Assembly (NCBI GenBank): GCA_902761755.1
Contig: CACWLP010000001.1
Coordinates: 96,690 to 160,689, forward strand
Origin: an uncultured Eubacteriales bacterium
GTDB taxonomy: Bacteria; Bacillota; Clostridia; Christensenellales; Aristaeellaceae
Reading direction: 5' to 3'
DNA length: 64,000 nt
The notes under the pieces were generated by a model that saw only the letters and a program-made list of their open reading frames with translations, had not been told where the DNA came from and searched no databases. The position numbers and the translations under genes are program-made. Shown here one piece after another: positions 8,109 through 16,152 of this stretch (positions are counted from its first letter, which is position 1; every line of letters starts with the position of its first letter).

Positions 8109-8510
8109 ATGAACAGGCAAAGGACGGACGCGGTCGGAGGGTCCCTGCGCAGGGCGGGTTTTCGCTTTGCGGTGCTTGTCCTGTCCGCGCTGGCGCTGCA
8201 GGGCATCCCGTTTCTTTTCACGCTCATGGAGGGAGACGGCGGCGTGCTCCTGTATCTGATCCACCTTTACGCCGTGATCCCCCTGTGCGCATTTTTCCTG
8301 GCGCTGTGGGCGGGGCTGGGCGGCGTGCATCCCTTCGCCGCGTTTTTCCCGGTGGGCGGGGCGCTGCTGCTGCTGCCGGTATACGCCAGCGTGGGCATGG
8401 GGCTCATATGCCTGCTTCTGTCCCTGATCGGATCGGTGGCGGGCCAGGAATGGAAAAAGCGCAGTCAGCAAGGAGGACGCCGTGGCGGACAGAAACGGAA
8501 AGCAAGGTAA
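8109..8510 (+). CDS. Small integral membrane protein
   Basis: The 133-residue protein has three or four hydrophobic segments (FAVLVLSALALQGIPFLF, then LIHLYAVIPLCAFFLALWAG, then two in the C-terminal half) and a very basic tail. It was not recognised. The ATG at 8109 with GGGAGAAG upstream is preferred; an upstream in-frame ATG at 7986 overlaps the -10 element and cannot be used from this promoter. It overlaps the next gene by 29 bases, so the two are translationally linked. Confidence 0.6.
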   Translation: MNRQRTDAVGGSLRRAGFRFAVLVLSALALQGIPFLFTLMEGDGGVLLYLIHLYAVIPLCAFFLALWAGLGGVHPFAAFFPVGGALLLLPVYASVGMGLICLLLSLIGSVAGQEWKKRSQQGGRRGGQKRKAR

Positions 8511-9048
8511 GGCACGCCGTTGGGCGAAGCGGATCGGCGGCGCGCTGCTGTCGCTGCTGCTGATGGCGGCGGTATACCTGGCCGCCGTGCTGCTCCAGTC
8601 CCCCGACGAAACGAACAGGCCCCGGACGGCGGAGGAAAGCGCCCCGGCAGTCACCCGGATGCAGTCCGCCGCCATGGACGATCCAGCGGCCCTGGCCGGC
8701 CTGTTCGGCTGCCCTTTGCCCGTGGTGCCGGGCCGGAACTGCCGGGGGCAGGCCGGCAACAGCACCTACGACGGCAGCATCGCGCGGATGGCGTGCCTGC
8801 TCTATGACGACGCCGCCGTATACGCCGTGCAGCCCGCCGCGGCGGCCCCGCTTTTGCTGCGCGAACGGATGGAGGTTTCCGCCCGGGGAGACCTGGCGGT
8901 GCTGGGCCTGCCCGCGCTGCTGGCCGAAAGCGGGCAGGAGGCCTGCCTGTATTTTTCCAACGAGTCCGCCGCCTACGCCCTTTACGTCCCCGCCGGCGGA
9001 ACGGAAGCGCTCCTCTCCCTCGCCCGGCAGCTGGCTTGGACGCCCTGA
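8482..9048 (+). CDS. Single-pass membrane protein of unknown function
   Basis: The protein has 188 residues, with a basic N-terminus, one membrane helix (about residues 20-40) and an extracytoplasmic domain of about 145 residues with two cysteines close together (GCPLPVVPGRNC) and others further on. No family was recognised. The start is a GTG at 8482 with AAGGAGG at ideal spacing, inside the end of the previous gene. The pair could form a small envelope complex, but this is inferred only from the overlap. Confidence 0.6.
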   Translation: MADRNGKQGKARRWAKRIGGALLSLLLMAAVYLAAVLLQSPDETNRPRTAEESAPAVTRMQSAAMDDPAALAGLFGCPLPVVPGRNCRGQAGNSTYDGSIARMACLLYDDAAVYAVQPAAAAPLLLRERMEVSARGDLAVLGLPALLAESGQEACLYFSNESAAYALYVPAGGTEALLSLARQLAWTP

Positions 9049-9052
9049 CACC

Positions 9053-9081
9053 TTGCGCTCCGGCGCAAAAAACGGTATAAT
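9053..9081 (+). promoter_or_regulatory. Promoter of the cotH-like gene
   Basis: TTGCGC (9053-9058), 17 bases, TATAAT (9076-9081). Confidence 0.6.
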
Positions 9082-9135
9082 AATCGTGTTCCACCGCGAG
9101 TGGAATCAACCTCTTTCCCGAAAGGAGGCTGCACC

Positions 9136-12100
9136 ATGGCGCAGTCCCGGCGGAAAAAACGCAAATACGCCAACAAACAGGATGTCCGGCTGCCCCTGCT
9201 GCTGATCCTGGCGGGGGTTCTGGTGCTGTTTGTTGTTTTCATGCCGAAAGAGCCCTTTGTGAAAGCGCTGAACGTCACCGCCTCCGGCCAGGTGAGCACC
9301 CATGCCGGGCTGATCCTGTCGGAAGTCATGACGGACAACGCCTCCGCCATGCCCGACGAATCGGGCCGGTTCGGGGATTGGCTGGAGATCGAAAACACCC
9401 TGGACGAGCCCATGAACCTCAAGGGCGTGGGCCTTTCGGACCGCAGCGACCGCATCAAATTCCTCTTCCCGGACGTAACGCTTTCCGCCCACGGCCGGGT
9501 GGTGGTGTTCTGCGACGGGATCAATCAGGATGATCCTTCCGGCGTTTTCCACGCCAAATTCAAAATCAAATCCACGGGCAACGAAAACCTGTTCCTGTTC
9601 GACGCCTCCGGGGTATCCATCGACTCCGTGGCCGTGCCCACCCTCAACGCCAACGAAAGCTATATTTTCGCCCAAACGGAATCCGAAGACGAGAACGGGG
9701 AAACAGCCCCCGTTTACGGATGGATGAAAACGGAGGCTTATTCCCCCGGCTTTGAAAACACCCCCGAGGGCCACGCCCAGTATCTCTCCGCCTACATCGT
9801 CACGCCGGGCACGCTTTACATCAACGAGGTGATGCCCACGCCCATGTCCGTCTGGCTGGTGGACGGGGACGGGGATGTGAGCGACTGGCTGGAATTGTAC
9901 AACGCCGGGGATAAGGACATCCCGCTGGGCAATTTCGCCCTCTCCGACGATGAAACCAAGCGCGTCAAATGGACTTTCCCCAAGGACGCGGTGATCCCCG
10001 CGGGGGGATACTACATCGTCTTCTGCTCCGGCAAAGACAAAATCGAAGAAAACAGCGCCCGGTATGCCCACACCAATTTTTCCATCAACAACGAAAAGGA
10101 AACGCTGGTGCTCTCCACCCTGCTGGGCGAGATGGTGGACCGGGTGACGGTCACAGGCGTAGGCCGGGATATGAGCTACGGCCGGGATCCCCTGACGCTG
10201 GAATGGCGCGTGTTCACCCTGCCCACCCCCGGCGCGCCCAACGATCAAAGCGGGGCCAACCGGGCGGATCAGTTCCTTCGCGCCATGAACCATTCCGGCG
10301 TCTATATCTCCGAGGTCATGTCCTCCGCCAACAGGATCAAAGCCTTCGAGGATCTGGGCCCCGGCGATTATGTGGAAATCTACAATTCCTCCGCCCAGGT
10401 GCAGGATCTTTCCGGCTGGGGGCTGAGCGACAATATCGGCTGGCCGCACAAATGGACGTTCCCCGACGGAACGTCCATTTCTCCCGGAGAATACAAGGTG
10501 ATCCTGCTGGACAAGTACAGTGGGAACAGCGTGAACCTGTCCCAGCTGCGGGCTTCCTTCGGGCTCAAGCGGGCGGGCGGGGAGCTGCTCACCCTGGCCG
10601 ACGCCACCGGCCGGGTGCTGGACCGGATGTACCTGCCCGAGATCCCCACGGATATCTCCTACGGCCGCACCCTGGAGGCCAACGGTTTTTTTTATTATGA
10701 CGCGCCGACCCCCGGCCAGGCCAACGGCAGCGGCTTTTCCGGCTTCAGCCTCAAGCCTGCCTTCGATACCCCCAGCGGCCTGTACCTGGGAACCATCGCC
10801 GTGCAGCTGACGGCGGAAAACGGCGCCCAGATCCGCTATACCACGGACGGCTCCATCCCCACCCTGGATAACAGCCTGCCCTATTCCGGCCCCATCGAGA
10901 TCACCGAATCGGTGGTGATCCGGGCCCGGGCCTTCCAGGGCGGGCTGCAGCCTTCGGACACCGTCACCGCCTCCTACATCATGAACACCTACCACACCCT
11001 GGACGTGATCTCCCTGGTGTGCGAGCCCAACGAGCTGTGGGATCCCCAGACCGGCCTGCTTTCCGAGGAGCAGGACCACAGCGAGCGCAACCGCAAAAAC
11101 CCCAACGACACCGAAATCATCAAGCAGAAGGAAAACGGCGAGCCGGACCTGCCCTTCAGGACCCCCGTGTACCGCTCCTACGGCAAGGACGACCGGCCCG
11201 GCTATATCGAATTCTTCAATATCGAAACCGGGGAATGCTACATTTCCCAGGGCATCAAGATGGACCTGATGGGCGCCTACAGCCTGGACATGCCCCAGAA
11301 ATCCTTCAAGATCCGGGCCCAGGCCGCCCTGGGGGAAAAATATTTCAATTATCCCCTGTTCCCGGACAGGCCCTATACCCAGTATAAATCCTTCACCCTG
11401 CGCAATTCCGGCAACGACAACGTGTGGACCCGGGTAAACGACGGCATGCAGACCCGCCTCATCGACAAATACCTGGATTCCCCCATCCTCACCCTGGCCT
11501 GGCGGCCCGTGATCGTGTACCTGAACGGGCAGTACTGGGGCCACTACAACCTGCGGGAGCGCAAGGACCGCTTCTCCATCGCCCAGCACGAGGGGCTGGA
11601 CCTGGAAAAGGACAAGGAGATCTACGAAAACGCCACCATCCTCCGGGGCAGCTTCGCCGCCGATCAGGGCAGCAACAAGGAATACAAGGCGATGGTGGAA
11701 AAATTCAAAACCCTCAAGCCCAACCAAAACCCCGAGGACCTGCAGTATATCTACGATCACATCGACGTGGACAGCTACATCGAATGGCTGGCCATCAAGA
11801 TGTATTTCGGCGATTCCGACCCCGGCAATATCATGTATTACAAGCTGCCCGGGGGCAAATGGAAATGCCTGATGTTCGATCTGGATTACGGGCTGTACAA
11901 TTCCGAATTTGACAGCCCCAAGAGCTACCTCAAGGAAAAGGGCATGGGCACGGCGCATATCAACAACGTGATCTTCCGCAAAATGATGGAATCCGACGAG
12001 ATCCGGGATAAATTCCTCACCCGCCTGGGCTTTATCCTCAAGACCCTGACCACCGACGTCATGATCCAGGAGCTGAATGAGTGCACCGGCATGATCGAAA

Positions 12101-12342
12101 TCGAGCTGCCCATGCACTGGGCCCGGTGGGCGGGCCATCCGGACACCCGGATCATCAACAAGGAATCCCCCTCCACCTCGGAGGGCTATATGCGCTACTG
12201 GCGCTCCCGCGTCAGCCGCTCCGTAAACGTGCTGAGCAAACGCCCCCACTTCATCTGGGCGTTCATCCAGAAGCAATTCAACCTGACCAACGACCAGATG
12301 CTGCATTACTTCGGCCCGCAGCCCGAGAACAGAGGCACCTGA
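9136..12342 (+). CDS. Secreted CotH-family kinase with three lamin-tail domains and a chitobiase-like domain
   Basis: A surface-anchored protein of 1068 residues. A membrane anchor lies near residues 18-36. Three lamin-tail (LTD) domains follow, at about 58-130, 230-300 and 390-460, each opening with an SEVM or NEVM motif, then DWLEI or YVEIYN and later WTFPD-type strands. A CHB_HEX_C-type beta domain (about 541-615) contains IRYTTDGSIPT. The C-terminal CotH kinase domain (about 690-930) has SFKIRAQAALGEKYFNYPLF, YLNGQYWGHYNLRER and the metal-binding FDLDYGL. CotH proteins in Bacillus are atypical protein kinases of spore coat proteins. The ATG at 9136 has AAAGGAGG upstream. The next two genes, DUF4956 and a VTC polymerase, form a cluster with CotH that I recall from other Firmicutes. 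The substrate is unknown. Confidence 0.88.
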   Translation: MAQSRRKKRKYANKQDVRLPLLLILAGVLVLFVVFMPKEPFVKALNVTASGQVSTHAGLILSEVMTDNASAMPDESGRFGDWLEIENTLDEPMNLKGVGLSDRSDRIKFLFPDVTLSAHGRVVVFCDGINQDDPSGVFHAKFKIKSTGNENLFLFDASGVSIDSVAVPTLNANESYIFAQTESEDENGETAPVYGWMKTEAYSPGFENTPEGHAQYLSAYIVTPGTLYINEVMPTPMSVWLVDGDGDVSDWLELYNAGDKDIPLGNFALSDDETKRVKWTFPKDAVIPAGGYYIVFCSGKDKIEENSARYAHTNFSINNEKETLVLSTLLGEMVDRVTVTGVGRDMSYGRDPLTLEWRVFTLPTPGAPNDQSGANRADQFLRAMNHSGVYISEVMSSANRIKAFEDLGPGDYVEIYNSSAQVQDLSGWGLSDNIGWPHKWTFPDGTSISPGEYKVILLDKYSGNSVNLSQLRASFGLKRAGGELLTLADATGRVLDRMYLPEIPTDISYGRTLEANGFFYYDAPTPGQANGSGFSGFSLKPAFDTPSGLYLGTIAVQLTAENGAQIRYTTDGSIPTLDNSLPYSGPIEITESVVIRARAFQGGLQPSDTVTASYIMNTYHTLDVISLVCEPNELWDPQTGLLSEEQDHSERNRKNPNDTEIIKQKENGEPDLPFRTPVYRSYGKDDRPGYIEFFNIETGECYISQGIKMDLMGAYSLDMPQKSFKIRAQAALGEKYFNYPLFPDRPYTQYKSFTLRNSGNDNVWTRVNDGMQTRLIDKYLDSPILTLAWRPVIVYLNGQYWGHYNLRERKDRFSIAQHEGLDLEKDKEIYENATILRGSFAADQGSNKEYKAMVEKFKTLKPNQNPEDLQYIYDHIDVDSYIEWLAIKMYFGDSDPGNIMYYKLPGGKWKCLMFDLDYGLYNSEFDSPKSYLKEKGMGTAHINNVIFRKMMESDEIRDKFLTRLGFILKTLTTDVMIQELNECTGMIEIELPMHWARWAGHPDTRIINKESPSTSEGYMRYWRSRVSRSVNVLSKRPHFIWAFIQKQFNLTNDQMLHYFGPQPENRGT

Positions 12343-12352
12343 CGCCCCCGCA

Positions 12353-12381
12353 TTGACTTGCCGCAAAAAACGGTGTAGTAT
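12353..12381 (+). promoter_or_regulatory. Promoter of the DUF4956-VTC pair
   Basis: TTGACT (12353-12358), 17 bases, TAGTAT (12376-12381), between the cotH stop and the DUF4956 start. Confidence 0.6.
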
Positions 12382-12414
12382 TACAGCGTGGATTTTACAG
12401 GAGGAAAAGGCATT

Positions 12415-13110
12415 ATGAACACCAACATCACCTTCAACGACGTGGCCAACGGCAAAACCTTCGCGGACTGGTTTGCCAATCAGCTTTCCAATTTCACGCC
12501 GATCAACGTGGCCATCGCCCTGATCGCCGCGCTGATCATGAGCGTCATCATCGCGCTGGTATACAAAAAGACCTACCGGGGCGTGCTCTATTCCCCCTCC
12601 TTCGCCCTGACGCTGATCCTGCTCACCCTGGTCACCACCCCGGTGGTCATGGCCATCGGCAGCAACGTGGCGCTGTCCATGGGCATGGTGGGCGCGCTTT
12701 CCATCGTGCGTTTCCGCACCGCGGTCAAGGACCCGCTGGATACGGCCTATATGTTCTGGGCCATCACCATGGGCATCCTGATCGGCGCCAACGCTTACGT
12801 GATCGCGGTGGTGGCGGTGCTGGCCATCTCGGTGATCATGCTGGCCATTTCCTACCTGCGCCTGCGCAAGCAGAACAATTACCTGCTGGTGCTGCACTAT
12901 GACGAATCCGCCCTGCGGGATATCGAAAGCACCCTGAAGCGCAACACCCGGTCCTACCGCATGCGCAGCAAGACCGTCACCCGCTCCGGCGCGGAAATGA
13001 CCGTGGAAGTGCGGCTGGACGGCAGGGTGAACATCGTCACCGATATGCTGGATATCCAGAACGTATTCGACGCCACCCTGGTGGCCTGCCAAACCGAAAC
13101 GGGGGCGTAA
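12415..13110 (+). CDS. DUF4956 domain membrane protein
   Basis: The 231-residue protein has four hydrophobic helices between about residues 37 and 145 and a cytoplasmic C-terminal domain. The conserved core of DUF4956 is clear: SMGMVGALSIVRFRTAVKDP, then DTAYMFWAITMGI. The C-terminal part resembles a small ferredoxin-like fold (EMTVEVRLDG). The biochemical role is unknown. The ATG at 12415 follows AGGAGG; nine upstream in-frame codons are excluded. It is 3 bases from the polyphosphate polymerase gene, and this pairing recurs in many bacteria, so a role in polyphosphate synthesis or export is a reasonable inference. Confidence 0.85.
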   Translation: MNTNITFNDVANGKTFADWFANQLSNFTPINVAIALIAALIMSVIIALVYKKTYRGVLYSPSFALTLILLTLVTTPVVMAIGSNVALSMGMVGALSIVRFRTAVKDPLDTAYMFWAITMGILIGANAYVIAVVAVLAISVIMLAISYLRLRKQNNYLLVLHYDESALRDIESTLKRNTRSYRMRSKTVTRSGAEMTVEVRLDGRVNIVTDMLDIQNVFDATLVACQTETGA

Positions 13111-13113
13111 GCA

Positions 13114-13815
13114 ATGGCCCTCCCCCTTCGCCATGAACTGAAATTCCTGGTGACGCGCACCCAGCTGGAGGTGCTGCGGCACGTGGTCACGCCCGTTCTG
13201 CACCTGGACCCCAACGCCGTGAAAAACGGCGGGTTTTATCATATCCGGTCCCTGTATTTCGATACGGTGTTCGACGATTCCCTGTACGAAAAATACAGCG
13301 GCGTGATGAACCGCGATAAATACCGCATGCGCATTTATAACATGAACGGCCGGGAAATCTTCCTGGAATGTAAAACCAAGGTGGGCACGCTGATTTCCAA
13401 GCGCTCGGTGAAGATCCCCCGGGACCTGGCGGAGCAGCTCATCGCCGGGGATCCCACGGGCCTGGAAAACACCCGCAGCGGATTGCTCCGGGACGTGTAC
13501 CGGGAAATGCGCACCCGGCTTCTGCATCCCGTGGTCATCGTGGATTACGAGCGGGAAGCGTATCTGCACCCCGCCGAGGAGGTGCGCATCACCTTTGATA
13601 GGAAGGTGCGTTCGGGCCTGAGCAGCATCGACCTGTTCAACCCCGCCGTGCCCACCGTCCCGGTGCTGCCCCACGACGAAACGGTGCTGGAGGTGAAGTA
13701 CAACCGCGTCCTGCCTCCCCATATCCGGGATCTGCTTTCCTACGCCTGCCCCGAGGCCGTGCAGACCGCCGTATCCAAGTATACCCTGTGTAGGCAGTAC
13801 GAAGGAAAAGAATAA
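13114..13815 (+). CDS. VTC-domain polyphosphate polymerase-like protein
   Basis: A 233-residue VTC (triphosphate tunnel) domain. Basic tunnel motifs are visible: RHELKF at the N-terminus, YHIRSLYFDT, RDKYRMRIYN and the FLECKTKVG strand with its E-K pair, then ISKRSVKI and late VVIVDYEREAY and LEVKYN. In yeast Vtc4 this fold polymerises polyphosphate from ATP; bacterial versions are presumed to do likewise. It is co-transcribed with the DUF4956 membrane protein, which could anchor it or move product across the membrane. The length is typical for the stand-alone bacterial domain. No signal peptide is present. Confidence 0.85.
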   Translation: MALPLRHELKFLVTRTQLEVLRHVVTPVLHLDPNAVKNGGFYHIRSLYFDTVFDDSLYEKYSGVMNRDKYRMRIYNMNGREIFLECKTKVGTLISKRSVKIPRDLAEQLIAGDPTGLENTRSGLLRDVYREMRTRLLHPVVIVDYEREAYLHPAEEVRITFDRKVRSGLSSIDLFNPAVPTVPVLPHDETVLEVKYNRVLPPHIRDLLSYACPEAVQTAVSKYTLCRQYEGKE

Positions 13816-13852
13816 GGACCGTCGGGGGCTCCGCGCCCACACGAACGAAACA

Positions 13853-13885
13853 CCCCTCAGGCGAATATGTCTGAGGGATGCTTTT
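13853..13885 (+). terminator. Terminator after the VTC gene
   Basis: CCCTCAG (13854-13860) pairs with CTGAGGG (13871-13877), followed after three bases by a T-run. Confidence 0.65.
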
Positions 13886-13904
13886 TGTCCAAAAGATGTT
13901 CAGG

Positions 13905-14603
13905 TCAATCCCGGTTCAGCAGTTCGTTGTAGAACGCCGTAACCACTTTGAGCGCCTCGACACAGCCTCCGGTTTCATTTTCATCCGAGTAATCCATGCA
14001 AGACAAAAACTCATTCATTTTGTCCAGAAGGATCCGCATCCTGGCGGCCCTTGCATCCTCGGAAGGGGCGGAAAAATGATCCTTGTAGATCGTTTCCAGG
14101 AAACCGAGCTGACGCTGGCAGGTGGTTTCCCGGGCGATGAACGCCTGGCTGGCCGCTTCCGCGATGTGGCCCGCGTCGTCTTCACCGCCTTGATTCGTGA
14201 TGGCTTCCATGGTCGAAAGCAGCTCTTTCATGCCGAGCATTTCCCTGCGGATGGCATCCATCCGGTCCAGGAGGCTTTCCAGCGTCAGTCCGCCCGGTTT
14301 TCCCTCCGGCTGCTGCCTGATGCTTTCGATTTCAGCGATATGCTGCGTTACGGCTTCTGCCTGCTGATCGTTTTCCATTTCTTCGTCCTCCATCTTTTCC
14401 GGCGGACACGCAAGACAGATCGTTTTCTCATCCAGCCAGCGCGCCCTGCCTTTTTTCACAAGACCGTTGGCTCGTTTGGGCCAAGTGGATTCAAATACCG
14501 TTCCGTTTTCATCCACCACAACAATGTTTTTTTCGATGGGTATCCTCCCCCTTGCGGTGTAAGCCTGCCGTTTTTTCTGATGGGTGCCGTCCCCGAGGCT
14601 CAT
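13905..14603 (-). CDS. Conserved clostridial hypothetical protein
   Basis: The 232-residue soluble protein opens with NIVVVDENGTVFESTWPKRA, then KKGRARWLDEKTICLACPP, a domain I recall from many Clostridia but without an assigned function. The rest is helical and acidic. The annotated ATG at 14603 coincides with the expected transcription start of a near-perfect promoter, so this start would be leaderless. A strong AAGGGGGAGG occurs about 20 codons later, just before PIEKNIVVV, but with no standard start codon at the right distance. The true start is therefore uncertain. Confidence 0.6.
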   Translation of the reverse strand: MSLGDGTHQKKRQAYTARGRIPIEKNIVVVDENGTVFESTWPKRANGLVKKGRARWLDEKTICLACPPEKMEDEEMENDQQAEAVTQHIAEIESIRQQPEGKPGGLTLESLLDRMDAIRREMLGMKELLSTMEAITNQGGEDDAGHIAEAASQAFIARETTCQRQLGFLETIYKDHFSAPSEDARAARMRILLDKMNEFLSCMDYSDENETGGCVEALKVVTAFYNELLNRD

Positions 14604-14607
14604 AAGT

Positions 14608-14637
14608 ATTATAAGGAAAACAAGCTCTATGTGTCAA
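14608..14637 (-). promoter_or_regulatory. Strong sigma-A promoter of the 13905 gene
   Basis: On the minus strand, consensus TTGACA (14632-14637), 18-base spacer, consensus TATAAT (14608-14613). The predicted start point falls on or beside the ATG at 14603. Confidence 0.75.
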
Positions 14638-14710
14638 GAGAAGCTATGAAACAACCAAAAACCCCCCTATTTGTCTTTCTTGGAGAGGGGGCACGGGGGA
14701 GGACCGTTTC

Positions 14711-14885
14711 AGGAGCAAACCCCTTGTGGGTTTGCGACGCGGCAACGGTCAAGCAATATGGAGAAGTGGCGCGCCTCCCCGGTGAGAGGCGCGCGGATAA
14801 GGAGCAAACCCCTTGTGGGTTTGCGACGCGGCAACGGTCAAGCAATATGGAGAAGTGGCGCGCCTCCCCGGTGAGAGGCGCGCGG
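14711..14885. repeat. Tandem 89-bp intergenic repeat with GC-rich palindrome
   Basis: Two near-identical units start at 14711 and 14800. Each carries an inverted repeat of a GCAAACCC type around a short loop and a 9-bp stem GCGCGCCTC/GAGGCGCGC. The palindrome half recurs in inverted orientation after polC (42331-42360). The rest of the 14604-14922 gap holds no credible gene. Confidence 0.8.
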
Positions 14886-14922
14886 AGCAGCTCCAAAGAG
14901 CGTCCCTCCCCCGCTTTCTTTC

Positions 14923-15945
14923 TCATACATGCACGATATCAAACCCCGCGGCCCGGGCCATGCGGTTCATTACCGCCAGGGCGTCGCCCTCGGGCTCCCA
15001 GCCCTGGGCGAAAATGCGGCTGACGCCCAGATCGTCCATTTCCCGCAGCCGCTGGAAAAGAAGATGCGCGCCCTCCGCGGGCGTACTGCCGATGGAAAAC
15101 GCCCTTCTGTCCCCCAGCAGGGGCAGCACCTGGGTCTGGGCCAGGAGGGCGGCGTTTTCCGTCCGGTCGTACTGCTCCCGCAGCACCCGGGCCACCCGTT
15201 CATCCGCGCCGATATACACGGTCATTTTCGCTTTGGGGGCGTAATGCTTGTGCTTCATCCCGGGAGACGGTGCGGTTTCCCCCTCCATGAGGGGCCGCAT
15301 CACGCTGGGCGCCACGGCGCACTGCCCGGTGATCCCGGCGATCATCCGGGGCGTCACGGCCCCGGGCCGCAGCACCGTGGGGATCTCCCCCGTCAGATCC
15401 AGCACCGTGCTTTCCACCCCCACCCGGCATTCCCCGCCGTCCAGGATCAGGGGGATGCGGCCCCGCATGTCTTCCAGCACGTGGGCCGCGCTGGTGGGGC
15501 TGGGCCGGCCGGATCGGTTGGCGCTGGGGGCGGCAATGGGCAGATCGCAGGCTTTGAGCAGCGCCCGGGCCACGGGATGATCCGGGCTGCGCATGGCCAC
15601 GGAGGGCAGCCCGGCGGTGGTGACGTCGGGCACCTTCGGCGTTTTTTCCATCAGCAGCGTCAGCGGCCCCGGCCAGAAGGCGTCCATCAGCCTTTCCGCC
15701 GCTTCCGTCACCGCGCACAGCCCTGAGAGCTGCTCCCGCCGCCATACGTGCACGATCAGCGGGTTGTCCGCCGGGCGCTCCTTGGCGGCGAAAATCGCCC
15801 GTACGGCGCTCTCGTTCAGGGCGTCCGCACCCAGGCCGTACACCGTCTCCGTGGGAAAGGCCACCACCCGGCCCTGCCGCAGCAGCTCCGCCGCCAGCAA
15901 AAGGCTTTCCGCATCCGCCGGCAGGCAGCGCGTATCGAAAATCAT
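14923..15945 (-). CDS. tsaC: L-threonylcarbamoyladenylate synthase (Sua5/YrdC)
   Basis: This cytoplasmic enzyme makes threonylcarbamoyl-AMP from Thr, bicarbonate and ATP for the universal t6A37 modification of ANN-decoding tRNAs. The YrdC fold covers about residues 1-200, with VAFPTETVYGLGADA, KERPADNPLIVHV, FWPGPLTLL and PIAAPSANRSG. A C-terminal Sua5 domain follows a linker containing SPGMKHKHYAPKA, giving 340 residues, the long Sua5 form. The ATG at 15945 follows GGGAGG; the longer reading frame would start inside the upstream palindrome. It lies apart from the other tsa genes, and is divergent from nadK. Confidence 0.93.
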   Translation of the reverse strand: MIFDTRCLPADAESLLLAAELLRQGRVVAFPTETVYGLGADALNESAVRAIFAAKERPADNPLIVHVWRREQLSGLCAVTEAAERLMDAFWPGPLTLLMEKTPKVPDVTTAGLPSVAMRSPDHPVARALLKACDLPIAAPSANRSGRPSPTSAAHVLEDMRGRIPLILDGGECRVGVESTVLDLTGEIPTVLRPGAVTPRMIAGITGQCAVAPSVMRPLMEGETAPSPGMKHKHYAPKAKMTVYIGADERVARVLREQYDRTENAALLAQTQVLPLLGDRRAFSIGSTPAEGAHLLFQRLREMDDLGVSRIFAQGWEPEGDALAVMNRMARAAGFDIVHV

Positions 15946-15959
15946 CTTTTCCTCCCGAC

Positions 15960-15982
15960 GCATATACATTTTCTGTATATGC
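15960..15982. promoter_or_regulatory. Perfect palindrome in the tsaC leader
   Basis: GCATATACA (15960-15968), a 5-base loop and TGTATATGC (15974-15982) form a perfect 9-bp inverted repeat 14 bases before the tsaC start. A possible TATACT -10 lies further upstream at 16003-16008. It may be an operator or an mRNA hairpin next to the ribosome site. Confidence 0.5.
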
Positions 15983-16099
15983 ATCCTGTTTCTTCCTTAT
16001 TCAGTATATACAGTCCCCCCGGGACCGGTTTATCATAGGCGCAGGCGGCGGATTTGTCAAGTATTCCGCGGTTTTTTTCTGCATTTCCGGGAAATGGGG

Positions 16100-16128
16100 T
16101 TGAGAAAAATGTATAAATATGCTATGAT
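16100..16128 (+). promoter_or_regulatory. Promoter of nadK-argR-recN
   Basis: TTGAGA (16100-16105), 17 bases, TATGAT (16123-16128) with TG extension. Confidence 0.65.
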
Positions 16129-16152
16129 GTTCAGGCAGAACGGAGGCAGGAT

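Noticed and set aside
9106-13842. Very long minus-strand open frame (1578 codons) opposite the cotH cluster
   Set aside because: It is antisense to genes with clear domains, has low-complexity His/Gly/Val-rich translation, and arises from GC-rich third positions.
14711-14885. Possible CRISPR array
   Set aside because: Only two 89-base tandem copies without unique spacers and no cas genes; it is a duplicated intergenic repeat.
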